In this document: positions 37,800 to 51,737 of the stretch, one piece after another
Position numbering within the stretch: the stretch's first letter is position 1
Layout: each line of letters starts with the position of its first letter
Assembly (NCBI GenBank): GCA_027186245.1
Contig: CP114482.1
Coordinates: 11,551,209 to 11,615,208 of the forward strand
DNA length: 64,000 nt
Reading direction: 5' to 3'
Origin: Coriaria nepalensis
Lineage: Eukaryota > Streptophyta > Magnoliopsida > Cucurbitales > Coriariaceae
Program-made: the position numbers and the translations under genes
Notes under the pieces: model-generated
Told to the model about the DNA's origin: nothing
The model's database searches: none
Seen by the model: the letters and a program-made list of their open reading frames with translations, nothing else

Positions 37800-40700
37800 G
37801 TCATTAAATCACTTCAAAGCAATTCGAACGAAATCTATTTTCGCACTTCCACCACGACTTTCATGCATAATTTGCAATAGATCTTTTGAAGGCAACTATG
37901 TATTTGTATAGCCTCAAAATCATGTCATGGAGCCACTTTTAGTCAATAAATCATACGAAATCAATTCAAACAACTTTTATTTTCGCATTTCAAACACGCC
38001 TTTTGTGCAAAACATGCAATTGATCTATTGAAGGCAATTATGCATTTGTCTAGCCTTAAAATCGTGTCATTGAGTCTTCTCTACTCATTAAATCAATTAA
38101 AAGTAAGTCAAAAGAATTCTACTTTTTCGCACCTCAAACCCGACTTTCGTTCAGAACTTCCAATTCAACCATTGACGGCAACTATGCATCTTTTTAGGCT
38201 TAAAATCATGTCATTGATTTTCTTGTAGTCATCAAATTATTTCAAAGCAATTCGAACGAATCCTATTGTCGCTCTTTAAACGAGACTTTTGTGCATAACT
38301 TGCGATTGATCTATTCAAGTAAATTATCCATAGTTTAGCCATGAAATAATGTCATTAAGTCTCTTCTAGTAATTAAATCACTTCAAAGCAATTCGAATGA
38401 AATCTATTTTTGCACTTGAACCACGACTTTCGTGCACAATTTGTGATGTATCTTTTGAAGGCAACTATACATTTGTATAGCCTTAAAATCAGGTCATTGA
38501 GCCACTTTGAGTCAATAAATCATACGAAATCAATTCAAACAAATTCTATTTTCGCATTTCAAACACAACTTTTGTGCAAAACATGCAATTGATCTATTGA
38601 AGGCAATTATGCGTTTGTTTAGCCATAAAATCATGTTATTTAGTCTTCTCTAGTCATTAAATCAATTAAAAGTAAGTCTAAAAAATTCTATTTTTTCGCA
38701 CTTCAAACACTACTTTCGTTCAGAACTTTCAATTCAACCATTGAAGGCAACTATGCATCTTTCTAGCCTTAAAATCATGTCATTGAGTCTCTTGTTGTCA
38801 TCAAATCATTTGAAAGCAATTCGAACGAATTCTATTTTCGCTCTTTAAACGAGACTTTTGTGCATAACTTGCGATTGATCTATTCAAGTAAATTACCCAT
38901 TCTTTAGCCTTGAAATCATGTCATTGTGTCGCTTCTAGTAATTAAATCACTTCAAAGCAATTGCAACGAAATCTATTTTCGCACTTGAACCACGACTTTC
39001 GTGCATAATTTGCAATGGATCTTTTGAAGGCAACTATGCATTTGTATAGCCTTAAAATCATGTCATTGAGCCACTTTGAGTCCATGAATCATACGAAATC
39101 GATTCAAACAAATTCTATTTTCGCATTCCAAAGTCAACTTTTGTGCAAAACATTCAATTGATCTATAGAAGGAAATTATGCTTTCGTTTAGCCTTAAAAT
39201 CATGTCATTGAGTCTTCTCTAGTCATTAAATCAATTAAAAGTAAGTCTAAAGAATTCTATTTTTTTGCACTTCAAACACGACTTTCGTTCAGAACTTCCA
39301 ATTTAACAATTGAAGGCAACTATGCATCTTTTTAGCCTTAAAATCATGTCATTGAGTCTCTTGTTGTCATGAAATCATTTGAAAGCAATTTGAACGAATT
39401 CTCTTTTGGCTCTTTAAATGATACTTTTGTGCATAACTTGCGATTGCTCTATTCAAGTAAATTACCCATTCTTTAGCCTTGAAATCATGTCATTGTGTCT
39501 CTTCTAGTAATTAAATCACTTCAAAGCAATTCGAACGAAATCTATTTTCGCACTTCCACCACGACTTTCATGCATAATTTGCAATAGATCTTTTGAAGGC
39601 AACTATGTATTTGTATAGCCTCAAAATCATGTCATGGAGCCACTTTTAGTCAATAAATCATACGAAATCAATTCAAACAACTTTTATTTTCGCATTTCAA
39701 ACACGCCTTTTGTGCAAAACATGCAATTGATCTGTTGAAGGCAATTATGCATTTGTCTAGCTTTAAAATCGTGTCATTGAGTCTTCTCCACTCATTAAAT
39801 CAATTAAAAGTAAGGCGAAAGAATTCTATTTTTTTGCACTTCAAACCCGACTTTCGTTCAGAACTTCCAATTCAACCATTGAAGGCAACTATGCATCTTT
39901 TTAGCCATAAAATCATGTCATTGAGTCTCTTGTTGTCATCAAATCATTTGAAAGCAATTCGAACGAATTATATTTTGGCTCTTTAAACGATACTTTTGTG
40001 CATAACTTGCGATTGATCTATTCAAGTAAATTACCCATTCTTTAGCCTTGAAATCATGTCATTGAGTCTCTTCTAGTAATTAAATCACTTCAAAGCAATT
40101 CGAACGAAATCTATTTTCGCACTTCAACCACGACTTTCATACATAATTTGCAATGAATATTTTGAAGGCAACTATGCATTTGTATAGCCTTAAAATCATG
40201 TCATTGAGCCACTTTTAGTCAATAAATCATACGAAATCAATTCAAAAAACTTTTATTTTCGCATTTCAAACACAACTTTTGTGCAAAACATGCAATTGAT
40301 CTATTTAAGGCAATTATGCGCTTGTCTAGCCTTAAAATTGTGTCATTGAGTCTTCTCTACTCATTAAATCAATTAAAAGTAAGTCGAAAGAATTCTACTT
40401 TTTCGCACCTCAAACCCGACTTTCGTTCAGAACTTCCAATTCAACCATTGACGGCAACTATGCATCTTTTTAGGCTTAAAATCATGTCATTGAGTTTCTT
40501 GTAGTCATCAAATTATTTCAAAGCAATTCGAACGAATCCTATTGTCGCTCTTTAAACGAGACTTTTGTGCATAACTTGCGATTGATCTACTCAAGTAAAT
40601 TATCCATAGCTTAGCCATGAAATAATGTCATTAAGTCTCTTCTAGTAATTAAATCACTTCAAAGCAATTCGAATGAAATCTATTTTCGCACTTGAACCAC

Positions 40701-42680
40701 GACTTTCGTGCACAATTTGTGATGGATCTTTTGAAGGCAACTATACATTTGTATAGCCTTAAAATCAGGACATTGAGCCACTTTGAGTCAATAAATCATA
40801 CGAAATCAATTCAAACAAATTCTATTTTCGCATTTCAAACACAACTTTTGTGCAAAACATGCAGTTGATCTATTGAAGGCAATTATGCGTTTGTTTAGCC
40901 TTAAAATCATGTTATTTAGTCTTCTCTAGTCATTAAATCAATTAAAAGTAAGTCTAAAAAATTCTATTTTTTCGCACTTCAAACACTACTTTCGTTCAGA
41001 ACTTTCAATTCAACCATTGAAGGCAACTATGCATCTTTCTAGCCTTAAAATCATGTCATTGAGTCTCTTGTTGTCATCAAATCATTTGAAAGCAATTCGA
41101 ACGAATTCTATTTTCGCTCTTTAAACGAGACTTTTGTGCATAACTTGCGATTGATCTATTCAAGTAAATTACCCATTCTTTAGCCTTGAAATCATGTCAT
41201 TGTGTCTCTTCTAGTAATTAAATCACTTCAAAGCAATTGGAACGAAATCTATTTTCGCACTTGAACCACGACTTTCGTGCATAATTTGCAATGGATCTTT
41301 TGAAGGCAACTATGCATTTGTATAGCCTTAAAATAATGTCATTGAGCCAGTTTTAGTCAATAAATCATACGAAATCAATTCAACCAACTTTTATTTTCGC
41401 ATTTCAAGCACAACTTTTGTGCAAAACATGCAATTGATCTATTGAAGGCAATTATGCGTTTGTCTAGCCTTAAAATGGTATCACTGAGTCTTATCCACTC
41501 ATTAAATCAATTAAAAGTAAGTTGAAAGAATTCTATTTTTTCGCACTTCAAACACGACTTTCGTTCAGAACTTCCAATTTAACCATTGAAGGCAACTATG
41601 CATCTGTTTAGCCTTAAAATCATGTCATTGAGTCTCTTGTTGTCATCAAATCATTTGAAAGCAATTTGACCGAATTCTATTTTCGCTCTTTAAACGAGAC
41701 TTTTGTGCATAACTTGCAATTGATCTATTCAAGTAAATTACCCATTCTTTAGCCTTGAAATCATGTCATTGTGTCTCTTCTAGTAATTAAATCACTTCAA
41801 AGCAATTCGAACGAAATCTATTTTCGGACTTGAACCACGACTTTCGTGCATAATTTGCAATGGATCTTTTGAAGGCAACTATGCATTTGTATAGCCTTAA
41901 AATCATGTCATTGAGCCACTTTTAGTCAATAAATCATATGAAATCAATTCAAACAAGTTTTATTTTCGCATTTCAAACACAACTTTTGTGTAAAACTTGC
42001 AATTGATCTATTGAAGGCAATTATGCGTTTGTCTAGCCTTAAAATAGTGTCATTGAGTCTTCTTTACACATTAAATCAATTAAAAGTAAGTCGAAAGAAT
42101 TCTACTTTTTCGCAGTTCAAACACTACTTTCGTTTAGAACTTCCAATTGAACCACTGACGGCAACTATGCATCTTTTTAGCCTAAAAATCTTGTCACCGA
42201 GTTTCTTGTAGTCATCAAATCATTTGAAAGCAATTCGAACGAATTCTATTTTCGCTCTTTGAACGAGACTTTTGTGCATAACTTGCGATTGATCTAATCA
42301 AGTAAATTCCCGATTGTTTAGCCTTGAAATCATGTCATTGAGTCTCTTCTAGTAATTAAATCACTTCAAAGCAATTCGAACGAAATCTATTTTCGCACTT
42401 GAACCACGACTTTCATGCATAATTTGCAATGGATCTTGTGAAGGCAACTATGCATTTGCATAGCCTTAAAATCATGTCATTGAGCCACTTTTAGTCAATA
42501 AATCATGCGAAATGAATTCAAACAACTTTTATTTTCGCATTTCAAACACAACTTTTGTGCAAAACATGCAATTGATCTATTGAAGGCAATTATGCGTTTG
42601 TCTAGCCTTAAAATGGTGTCATTGAGTCTTCTCTACTCATTAAATCAATTAAAAGTAAGTCGAAAGAATTCTACTTTTTC
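37800..42680 (+). repeat. About 4.9-kb segment, copy 1 of a 7.4-kb (13-unit) periodic pair
   Basis: Marks found here and again 7,400-7,402 bp downstream: ACACGCCTTTTGTGC (about 37995), TTGACGGCAACTATGC with TTTTTAGGCTTAAAATC (about 38175), GTGCACAATTTGTGATG (about 38431), ACACTACTTTCG (about 38707), GAGTCCATGAATC (39078), CAAAGTCAACTTTTGTGC (about 39130), GTCTTATCCACTC (about 41488), and GCAGTTCAAACACTAC (about 42112). The left edge is set where the upstream contexts of the two copies begin to differ; it is approximate. Confidence 0.85.
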
Positions 42681-45200
42681 GCACTTCAAACCCGACTTTC
42701 GTTCAGAACTTCCAATTCAACCATTGAAGGCAACTATGCATCATCTTTTTAGCCTTAAAATCATGTCATTGAGTTTCTTGTAGTAATCAAATTATTTCAA
42801 AGCAATTCGAACGAATCCTATTGTTGCTCTTTAAACGAGACTTTTGTGCATAACTTGCGATTGATCTATTCAAGTAAATTATCCATAGTTTAGCCATGAA
42901 ATAATGTCATTAAGCCTCTTCTAGTAATTAAATCACTTCAAAGCAATTCGAATGAAATCTATTTTCGCACTTGAACCACGACTTTCATGCATAATTTGCA
43001 ATAGATCTTTTGAAGGCAACTATGTATTTGTATAGCCTTAAAATCATGTCATTGAGTCACTTTTAGTCAATAAATCATATGAAATCAATTCAAACAAATT
43101 CTATTTTCGCATTTCAAACACAACTTTTGTGCAAAGCATCCAATTGATCTATTGAAGGCAATTATGCGTTTGTTTAGCCTTAAAATCATATCATTGAGTC
43201 TTCTCTAGTCATTAAATCAATTAAAATTAAGTCGAAAGAATTCTACTTTTTCGCACTTCAAACACGACTCTCGTTCAGATCATTCAATTTAACCATTGGA
43301 GGCAACTATGCATCTTTTTAGCTTTAAAATCATGTCATTGAGTCCCTTTTGTCATCAAATCATTTGAAAGCAATTCGAATGAATTTTATTTTGGCTCTTT
43401 AAACGATACTTTTGTGCATAACTTGCGATTGATCTATTCAAGTAAATTACCCATTGTTTAGCTTTGAAATCATGCCATTGAGTCTCTTCTAGTAGTTAAA
43501 TCACTTCAAAGGAATTCGAACGAAATCTATTTTCGCACTTCAACCACGACTTTCTTGAATAATTTGCAATGAATATTTTGAAGGCAACTATGCATTTGTA
43601 TAGCCTTAAAATCATGTCATTGAGCCACTTTTAGTCAATAAATCATAGGAAATCAATTCAAACAACTTTTATTTTCGCATTTCAAACACAACTTTTGTGC
43701 AAATCATGCAATTGATCTATTGAAGGCAATTATGCGTTTGTCTAGCCTTAAAATCGTGTCATTGAGTCTTCTCTAGTCATTAAATCAATTAAAAGTTAGT
43801 CGAAAGAATTCTATTTTTTCGCACTTCAAACCCGACTTTCGTTCAGAACTTCCAATTCAACCATTGAAGGCAACTATGCATCATCTTTTTAGCCTTAAAA
43901 TCATGTCATTCAGTCTCTTGTTGTCATCAAATCATTTGAAAGCAATTCGAACAAATTATATTTTCGCTCTTTAAACGAGACTTTTATACATAACTTGCGA
44001 TTGATCTATCCAAGTAAATTACCCATTCTTTAGCCTTGAAATCATGTCATTGTGTCTCTTCTAGTAATTAAATCACTTCAAAGCAATTCGAACGAAATCT
44101 ATTTTCGCACTTCCACCACGACTTTCATGCATAATTTGCAATAGGTCTTTTGAAGGCAACTATGCATTTGTATAGCCTTAAAATCAGGTCATTGAGCCAC
44201 TTTTAGTCTATAAATCATACGAAATCTATTCAAACAAATTCTATTTTCGCATTTCAAACACAACTTTTGTGCAAAACATGCAATTGATCTTTTGAAGGCA
44301 ATTATGCGTTTGTTTAGCCTTAAAATAATGTCATTGAGTCTTCTCTAGTCATTAAATCAATTCAAAGTAAGTCGAAAGAATTCCATTTTTTCGCACTTCA
44401 AATACGACTTTCGTCCAGAACTTCTAATTCACCATTGAAGGCAACTACGCATCTTTTTAGCCTTAAAATCATGTCATTCAGTCTCTTGTTGTCATCAAAT
44501 CATTTGAAAGCAATTCGAACGAATTCTATTTTCGCTCTTTAAACGAGACTTTTGTGCATAACTTGTGATTGATCTATTCAAGTAAATTACCAATTCTTTA
44601 GCCTTGAAATCATGTCATTGTGTCTCTTCTAGTAATTAAATCACTTCAAAGCAATTCGAACGAAATCTATTTTCGCACTTCCACCACGACTTTCATGCAT
44701 AATTTGCAATAGATCTTTTGAAGGCAACTATGTATTTGTATAGCCTCAAAATCATGTCATGGAGCCACTTTTAGTCTATAAATCATACGAAATCTATTCA
44801 AACAAATTCTATTTTCGCATTTCAAACACAACTTTTGTGCAAAACATGCAATTGATCTATTGAAGGCAATTATGCGTTTGTTTAGTCTTAAAATAATGTC
44901 ATTGAGTCTTCTCTAGTCATTAAATCAATTCAAAGTAAGTCGAAAGAATTCCATTTTTTCGCACTTCAAATACGACTTTCGTCCAGAACTTCTAATTCAA
45001 CCATTGAAGGCAACTACGCATCTTTTTGGCCTTAAAATCATGTCATTTAGTCTCTTGTTGTCATCAAATCATTTGAAAGCAATTCGAACGAATTCTGTTT
45101 TCGCTCTTTAAACGAGACTTTTGTGCATAACTTGTGATTGATCTGTTCACGTAAATTACCCATTCTTTAGCCTTGAAATCATGTCATTGTGTCTCTTCTA
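42681..45200 (+). repeat. Third, partial copy of the 30-37 kb super-repeat
   Basis: The block matches 34712-37200 (offset about 7,969 bp, 14 units): GCATCATCTTTTTAGCC at 42738 and 43878, CTATTGTTGCTC, TTGGAGGCAAC, TTTCTTGAATAATTTGC and CTACGCATC near 44448 and 45015. It has one HOR unit fewer than the 36.4-37.55 kb stretch, since homologous points farther right are only 13 units apart. It joins the two 4.9-kb copies, which places the whole 34.7-50.1 kb region in one large duplication. Confidence 0.8.
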
Positions 45201-48200
45201 GTAATTAAATCACTTCAAAGCAATTCGAACGAAATCTATTTTCGCACTTCCACCACGACTTTCATGCATAATTTGCAATAGATCTTTTGAAGCCAACTAT
45301 GTATTTGTATAGCCTCAAAATCATATCATGGAGCCACTTTTAGTCAATAAATCATACGAAATCAATTCAAACAACTTTTATTTTCGCATTTCAAACACGC
45401 CTTTTGTGCAAAACATGCAATTGATCTATTGAAGGCAATTATGCATTTGTCTAGCCTTAAAATCGTGTCATTGAGTCTTCTCTACTCATTAAATCAATTA
45501 AAAGTAAGTCGAAAGAATTCTACTTTTTCGCACCTCAAACCCGACTTTCGTTCAGAACTTCCAATTCAACCATTGACGGCAACTATGCATCTTTTTAGGC
45601 TTAAAATCATGTCATTGATTTTCTTGTAGTCATCAAATTATTTCAAAGCAATTCGAACGAATCCTATTGTCGCTCTTTAAACGAGACTTTTGTGCATAAC
45701 TTGCGATTGATCTATTCAAGTAAATTATCCATAGTTTAGCCATGAAATATTGTCATTTAAGTCTCTTCTAGTAATTAAATCACTTCAAAGCATTTCGAAT
45801 GAAATCTATTTTCGCACTTGAACGACGACTTTCGTGCACAATTTGTGATGTATCTTTTGAAGGCAACTATACATTTGTATAGCCTTAAAATCAGGTCATT
45901 GAGCCACTTTGAGTCAATAAATCATACGAAATCAATTCAAACAAATTCTATTTTCGCATTTCAAACACAACTTTTGTGCAAAACATGCAATTGATCTATT
46001 GAAGGCAATTATGCGTTTGTTTAGCCATAAAATCATGTTATTTAGTCTTCTCTAGTCATTAAATCAATTAAAAGTAAGTCTAAAAAATTCTATTTTTTCG
46101 CACTTCAAACACTACTTTCATTCAGAACTTTCAATTCAACCATTGAAGGCAACTATGCATCTTTCTAGCCTTAAAATCATGTCATTGAGTCTCTTGTTGT
46201 CATCAAATCATTTGAAAGCAATTCGAACGAATTCTATTTTCGCTCTTTAAACGAGACTTTTGTGCATAACTTGCGATTGATCTATTCAAGTAAATTACCC
46301 ATTCTTTAGCCTTGAAATCATGTCATTGTGTCGCTTCTAGTAATTAAATCACTTCAAAGCAATTGCAACGAAATCTATTTTCGCACTTGAACCACGACTT
46401 TCGTGCATAATTTGCAATGGATCTTTTGAAGGCAACTATGCATTTGTATAGCCTTAAAATCATGTCATTGAGCCACTTTGAGTCCATGAATCATACGAAA
46501 TCGATTCAAACAAATTCTATTTTCGCATTTCAAAGTCAACTTTTGTGCAAAACATGCAATTGATCTATAGAAGGAAATTATGCTTTCGTTTAGCCTTAAA
46601 ATCATGTCATTGAGTCTTCTCTAGTCATTAAATCAATTAAAAGTAAGTCTAAAGAATTCTATTTTTTTGCACTTCAAACACGACTTTCGTTCAGAACTTC
46701 CAATTTAACCATTGAAGGCAACTATGCATCTTTTTAGCCTTAAAATCATGTCATTGAGTCTCTTGTTGTCATGAAATCATTTGAAAGCAATTTGAACGAA
46801 TTCTCTTTTGGCTCTTTAAATGATACTTTTGTGCATAACTTGCGATTGCTCTATTCAAGTAAATTACCCATTCTTTAGCCTTGAAATCATGTCATTGTGT
46901 CTCTTCTAGTAATTAAATCACTTCAAAGCAATTCGAACGAAATCTATTTTCGCACTTCCACCACGACTTTCATGCATAATTTGCAATAGATCTTTTGAAG
47001 GCAACTATGTAGTTGTATAGCCTCAAAATCATGTCATGGAGCCACTTTTAGTCAATAAATCATACGAAATCAATTCAAACAACTTTTATTTTCGCATTTC
47101 AAACACGCCTTTTGTGCAAAACATGCAATTGATCTGTTGAAGGCAATTATGCATTTGTCTAGGCTTAAAATCGTGTCATTGAGTCTTCTCCACTCATTAA
47201 ATCAATTAAAAGTAAGGCGAAAGAATTCTATTTTTGCACTTCAAACCCGACTTTCGTTCAGAACTTCCAATTCAACCATTGAAGGCAACTATGCATCTTT
47301 TTAGCCATAAAATCATGTCATTGAGTCTCTTGTTGTCATCAAATCATTTGAAAGCAATTCGAACGAATTATATTTTGGCTCTTTAAACGATACTTTTGTG
47401 CATAACTTGCGATTGATCTATTCAAGTAAATTACCCATTCTTTAGCCTTGAAATCATGTCATTGAGTCTCTTCTAGTAATTAAATCACTTCAAAGCAATT
47501 CGAACGAAATCTATTTTCGCACTTCAACCACGACTTTCATACATAATTTGCAATGAATATTTTGAAGGCAACTATGCATTTGTATAGCCTTAAAATCATG
47601 TCATTGAGCCACTTTTAGTCAATAAATCATACGAAATCAATTCAAACAACTTTTATTTTCGCATTTCAAACACAACTTTTGTGCAAAACATGCAATTGAT
47701 CTATTTAAGGCAATTATGCGTTTGTCTAGCCTTAAAATCGTGTCATTGAGTCTTCTCTACTCATTAAATCAATTAAAAGTAAGTCGAAAGAATTCTACTT
47801 TTTCGCACCTCAAACCCGACTTTCGTTCAGAACTTCCAATTCAACCATTGACGGCAACTATGCATCTTTTTAGGCTTAAAATCATGTCATTGAGTTTCTT
47901 GTAGTCATCAAATTATTTCAAAGCAATTCGAACGAATCCTATTGTCGCTCTTTAAACGAGACTTTTGTGCATAACTTGCGATTGATCTATTCAAGTAAAT
48001 TATCCATAGTTTAGCCATGAAATAATGTCATTAAGTCTCTTCTAGTAATTAAATCACTTCAAAGCAATTCGAATGAAATCTATTTTCGCACTTGAACCAC
48101 GACTTTCGTGCACCATTTGTGATGGATCTTTTGAAGGCAACTATACATTTGTATAGCCTTAAAATCAGGTCATTGAGCCACTTTGAGTCAATAAATCATA

Positions 48201-50080
48201 CGAAATCAATTCAAACAAATTCTATTTTCGCATTTCAAACACAACCTTTGTGCAAAACATGCAGTTGATCTATTGAAGGCAATTATGCGTTTGTTTAGCC
48301 TTAAAATCAGGTTATTTAGTCTTCTCTAGTCATTAAATCAATTAAAAGTAAGTCTAAAAAATTCTATTTTTTCGCACTTCAAACACTACTTTCGTTCAGA
48401 ACTTTCAATTCAACCATTGAAGGCAGCTATGCATCTTTCTAGCCTTAAAATCATGTCATTGAGTCTCTTGTTGTCATCAAATCATTTGAAAGCAATTCGA
48501 ACGAATTCTATTTTCGCTCTTTAAACGAGACTTTTGTGCATAACTTGCGATTGATCTATTCAAGTAAATTACCCATTCTTTAGCCTTGAAATCATGTCAT
48601 TGTGTCTCTTCTAGTAATTAAATCACTTCAAAGCAATTGGAACGAAATCTATTTTCGCACTTGAACCACGACTTTCGTGCATAATTTGCAATGGATCTTT
48701 TGAAGGCAACTATGCATTTGTATAGCCTTAAAATCATGTCATTGAGCCAGTTTTAGTCAATAAATCATACGAAATCAATTCAACCAACTTTTATTTTCGC
48801 ATTTCAAGCACAACTTTTGTAAAAAACATGCAATTGATCTATTGAAGGCAATTATGCGTTTGTCTAGCCTTAAAATGGTATCACTGAGTCTTATCCACTC
48901 ATTAAATCAATTAAAAGTAAGTTGAAAGAATTCTATTTTTTCGCACTTCAAACACGACTTTCGTTCAGAACTTCCAATTTAACCATTGAAGGCAACTATG
49001 CATCTGTTTAGCCTTAAAATCATGTCATTGAGTCTCTTGTTGTCATCAAATCATTTGAAAGCAATTTGACCGAATTCTATTTTCGCTCTTTAAACGAGAC
49101 TTTTGTGCATAACTTGCGATTGATCTATTCAAGTAAATTACCCATTCTTTAGCCTTGAAATCATGTCATTGTGTCTCTTCTAGTAATTAAATCACTTCAA
49201 AGCAATTCGAACGAAATCTATTTTCGGACTTGAACCACGACTTTCATGCATAATTTGCAATGGATCTTTTGAAGGCAACTATGCATTTGTATAGCCTTAA
49301 AATCATGTCATTGAGCCACTTTTAGTCAATAAATCATATGAAATCAATTCAAACAAGTTTTATTTTCGCATTTCAAACACAACTTTTGTGCAAAACTTGC
49401 AATTGATCTATTGAAGGAAATTATGCGTTTGTCTAGCCTTAAAATAGTGTCATTGAGTCTTCTTTACACATTAAATCAATTAAAAGTAAGTCGAAAGAAT
49501 TCTACTTTTTCGCAGTTCAAACACTACTTTCGTTTAGAACTTCCAATTGAACCACTGACGGCAACTCTGCATCTTTTTAGCCTAAAAATCTTGTCACCGA
49601 GTTTCTTGTAGTCATCAAATCATTTGAAAGCAATTCGAACGAATTCTATTTTCGCTCTTTAAACGAGACTTTTGTGCATAACTTGCGATTGATCTAATCA
49701 AGTAAATTACCCATTGTTTAGCCTTGAAATCATGTCATTGAGTCTCTTCTAGTAATTAAATCACTTCAAAGCAATTCGAACGAAATCTATTTTCGCACTT
49801 GAACCACGACTTTCATGCATAATTTGCAGTGGATCTTGTGAAGGCAACTATGCATTTGCATAGCCTTAAAATCATGTCATTGAGCCACTTTTAGTCAATA
49901 AATCATGCGAAATGAATTCAAACAACTTTTATTTTCGCATTTCAAACACAACTTTTGTGCAAAACATGCAATTGATCTATTGAAGGCAATTATGCGTTTG
50001 TCTAGCCTTAAAATGGTGTCATTGAGTCTTCTCTACTCATTAAATCAATTAAAAGTAAGTCGAAAGAATTCTACTTTTTC
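45201..50080 (+). repeat. About 4.9-kb segment, copy 2 of the 7.4-kb periodic pair
   Basis: All marks of copy 1 recur at +7,400 to +7,402, for example GAGTCCATGAATC at 46480 and GTCTTATCCACTC near 48888. Small differences include GTCATTTAAGTCTC (one extra T, about 45753), a T-run shortened by two in CTATTTTTGCAC (about 47229), and TAGTTGTATAGCC (about 47010). The match ends at 50080, where GCAGTTCAAACACTAC follows instead of GCACTTCAAACCCGAC. Confidence 0.85.
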
Positions 50081-50599
50081 GCAGTTCAAACACTACTTTC
50101 GTTTAGAACTTCCAATTAAACCACTGACGGCAACTATGCATCTTTTTAGCCTAAAAATCTTGTCATCGAGTTTCTTGTAGTCATCAAATCATTTGAAAGC
50201 AATTCGAACGAATTCTATTTTCGCTCTTTAAACGAGACTTTTGTGCATAACTTGCGATTGATCTAAACAAGTAAATTACCCGTTGTTTAGCCTTGAAATC
50301 ATGTCATTGAGTCTCTTCTAGTAATTAAATCACTTCAAAGCAATTCGAACGAAATCTATTTTCGCACTTGAACCACGACTGTCATGCATAATTTGCAATG
50401 GATCTTGTGAAGGCAACTATGCATTTGTATAGCCCTAAAATCATGTCATTGAGCCACTTTTAGTCAATAAATCATACGAAATCAATTCAAACAACTTTTA
50501 TTTTCGCATTTCAAACACAACTTTTGTGCAAAACATGCAATTGATCTATTGAAGGCAATTATGCGTTTGTCTAGCCTTAAAATGATGTCATTGAGTCTT
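50081..50599 (+). repeat. Single-unit duplication at the edge of the 4.9-kb copy
   Basis: CGCAGTTCAAACACTAC with CGTTTAGAACTTCC, CACTGACGGC and the A2 mark occurs at 49511 and again at 50080, 569 bp apart. Homology runs about 49495-49850 against 50064-50419. The counterpart of copy 1 (near 42112) has only one such unit, so the extra one arose after the 7.4-kb duplication or was lost from copy 1. Confidence 0.7.
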
Positions 50600-51737
50600 C
50601 TCTACTCATTAAATCAATTAGAAGTAAGTCGAAAGAATTCTATTTTTTCGCACTTCAAACACGACTTTCATTCAGAACTTCCAATTTAAGCATTGAAGGC
50701 AACTATGCATCTGTTTAGCCTTAAAATCATGTCATGGAGTCTCTTGTTGTCATCAAATCATTTGAAAGCAATTTGAACGAATTCCATTTTCGCTCTTTAA
50801 ACGAGACTTTTGTGCATAACTTGCGATTGATCTATTCAAGTAAATTACCCATTCTTTAGCCTTGAAATCATGTCATTGAGTCTCTTCTAGTAATTAAATC
50901 ACTTCAAAGCAATTCGAACGAAATCTATTTTCGCACTTCAACCACGACTTTCGTGCATAATTTGCAATGGATCATTTGAAGGCAACTATGCATATGTATA
51001 GCCTTAAAATCATGTCATTGAGCCACTTTTCGTCAATAAATCATATTAAATCAATTCAAACAACTTTTATTTTCGCATTTCAAACACTACTTTTGTGCAA
51101 AACATGCAATTGATCGATTGAAGGCAATTATGCGTTTGTCTAGCCTTAAAATGGTATCATTGAGTCTTCTCTACTCATTAAATCAATTAAAAGTAAGTCG
51201 AAAGAATTCTATTTTTTCGCACTTCAAACACGACTTTCATTCAAAACTTCCAATTTAACCATTGAAGGCAACTATGCATCTGTTTATCCTTAAAATCATG
51301 TCATTGAGTCTCTTGTTGTCATGTAATCATTTGGAAGCAATTTGAACGAATTCTATTTTCGCTCTTTAAACGAGACTTTTGTGCATAACTTGCGATTGAT
51401 CTATTCAAGTAAATTACCCATTCTTTAACCTTGAAATCATGTCATTGTGTCTCTTCTAGTAATTAAATCACTTCAAAGCAATTCGAACGAAATCTATTTT
51501 CGCACTTGAACCACGACTTTCGTGCATAATTTGCAATTGATCTTTTGAAGGCAACTATGCATTTGTATAGCCTTAAAATCATGTCATTGAGCCACTTTTA
51601 GTCAATAAATCATACGAAATCAATTCAAACAACTTTTATTTTCGCATTTCAAACACAACTTTTGTGCAAAACATGCAATTGATCTATTGAAGGCAATTAT
51701 GCGTTTGTCTAGCCTTAAAATGGTGTCATTGAGTGTT
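50600..51737 (+). repeat. Two-unit (1,138 bp) duplication, copy 1
   Basis: The block contains GTCATGGAGTCTCTTGTTG, CCACTTTTCGTCAATAAATC, ATATTAAATCAATTC, AACACTACTTTTGTGC, TTGATCGATTGAAGGC, CATCTGTTTATCC, GTCATGTAATCATTTGGAAG and TTCTTTAACC. Each recurs 1,138 bp downstream. Confidence 0.85.

Noticed and set aside
38410..38592. 60-codon frame in C
   Set aside because: It starts within satellite monomer C at an ATG created by local change and ends in the next monomer; no support beyond length.
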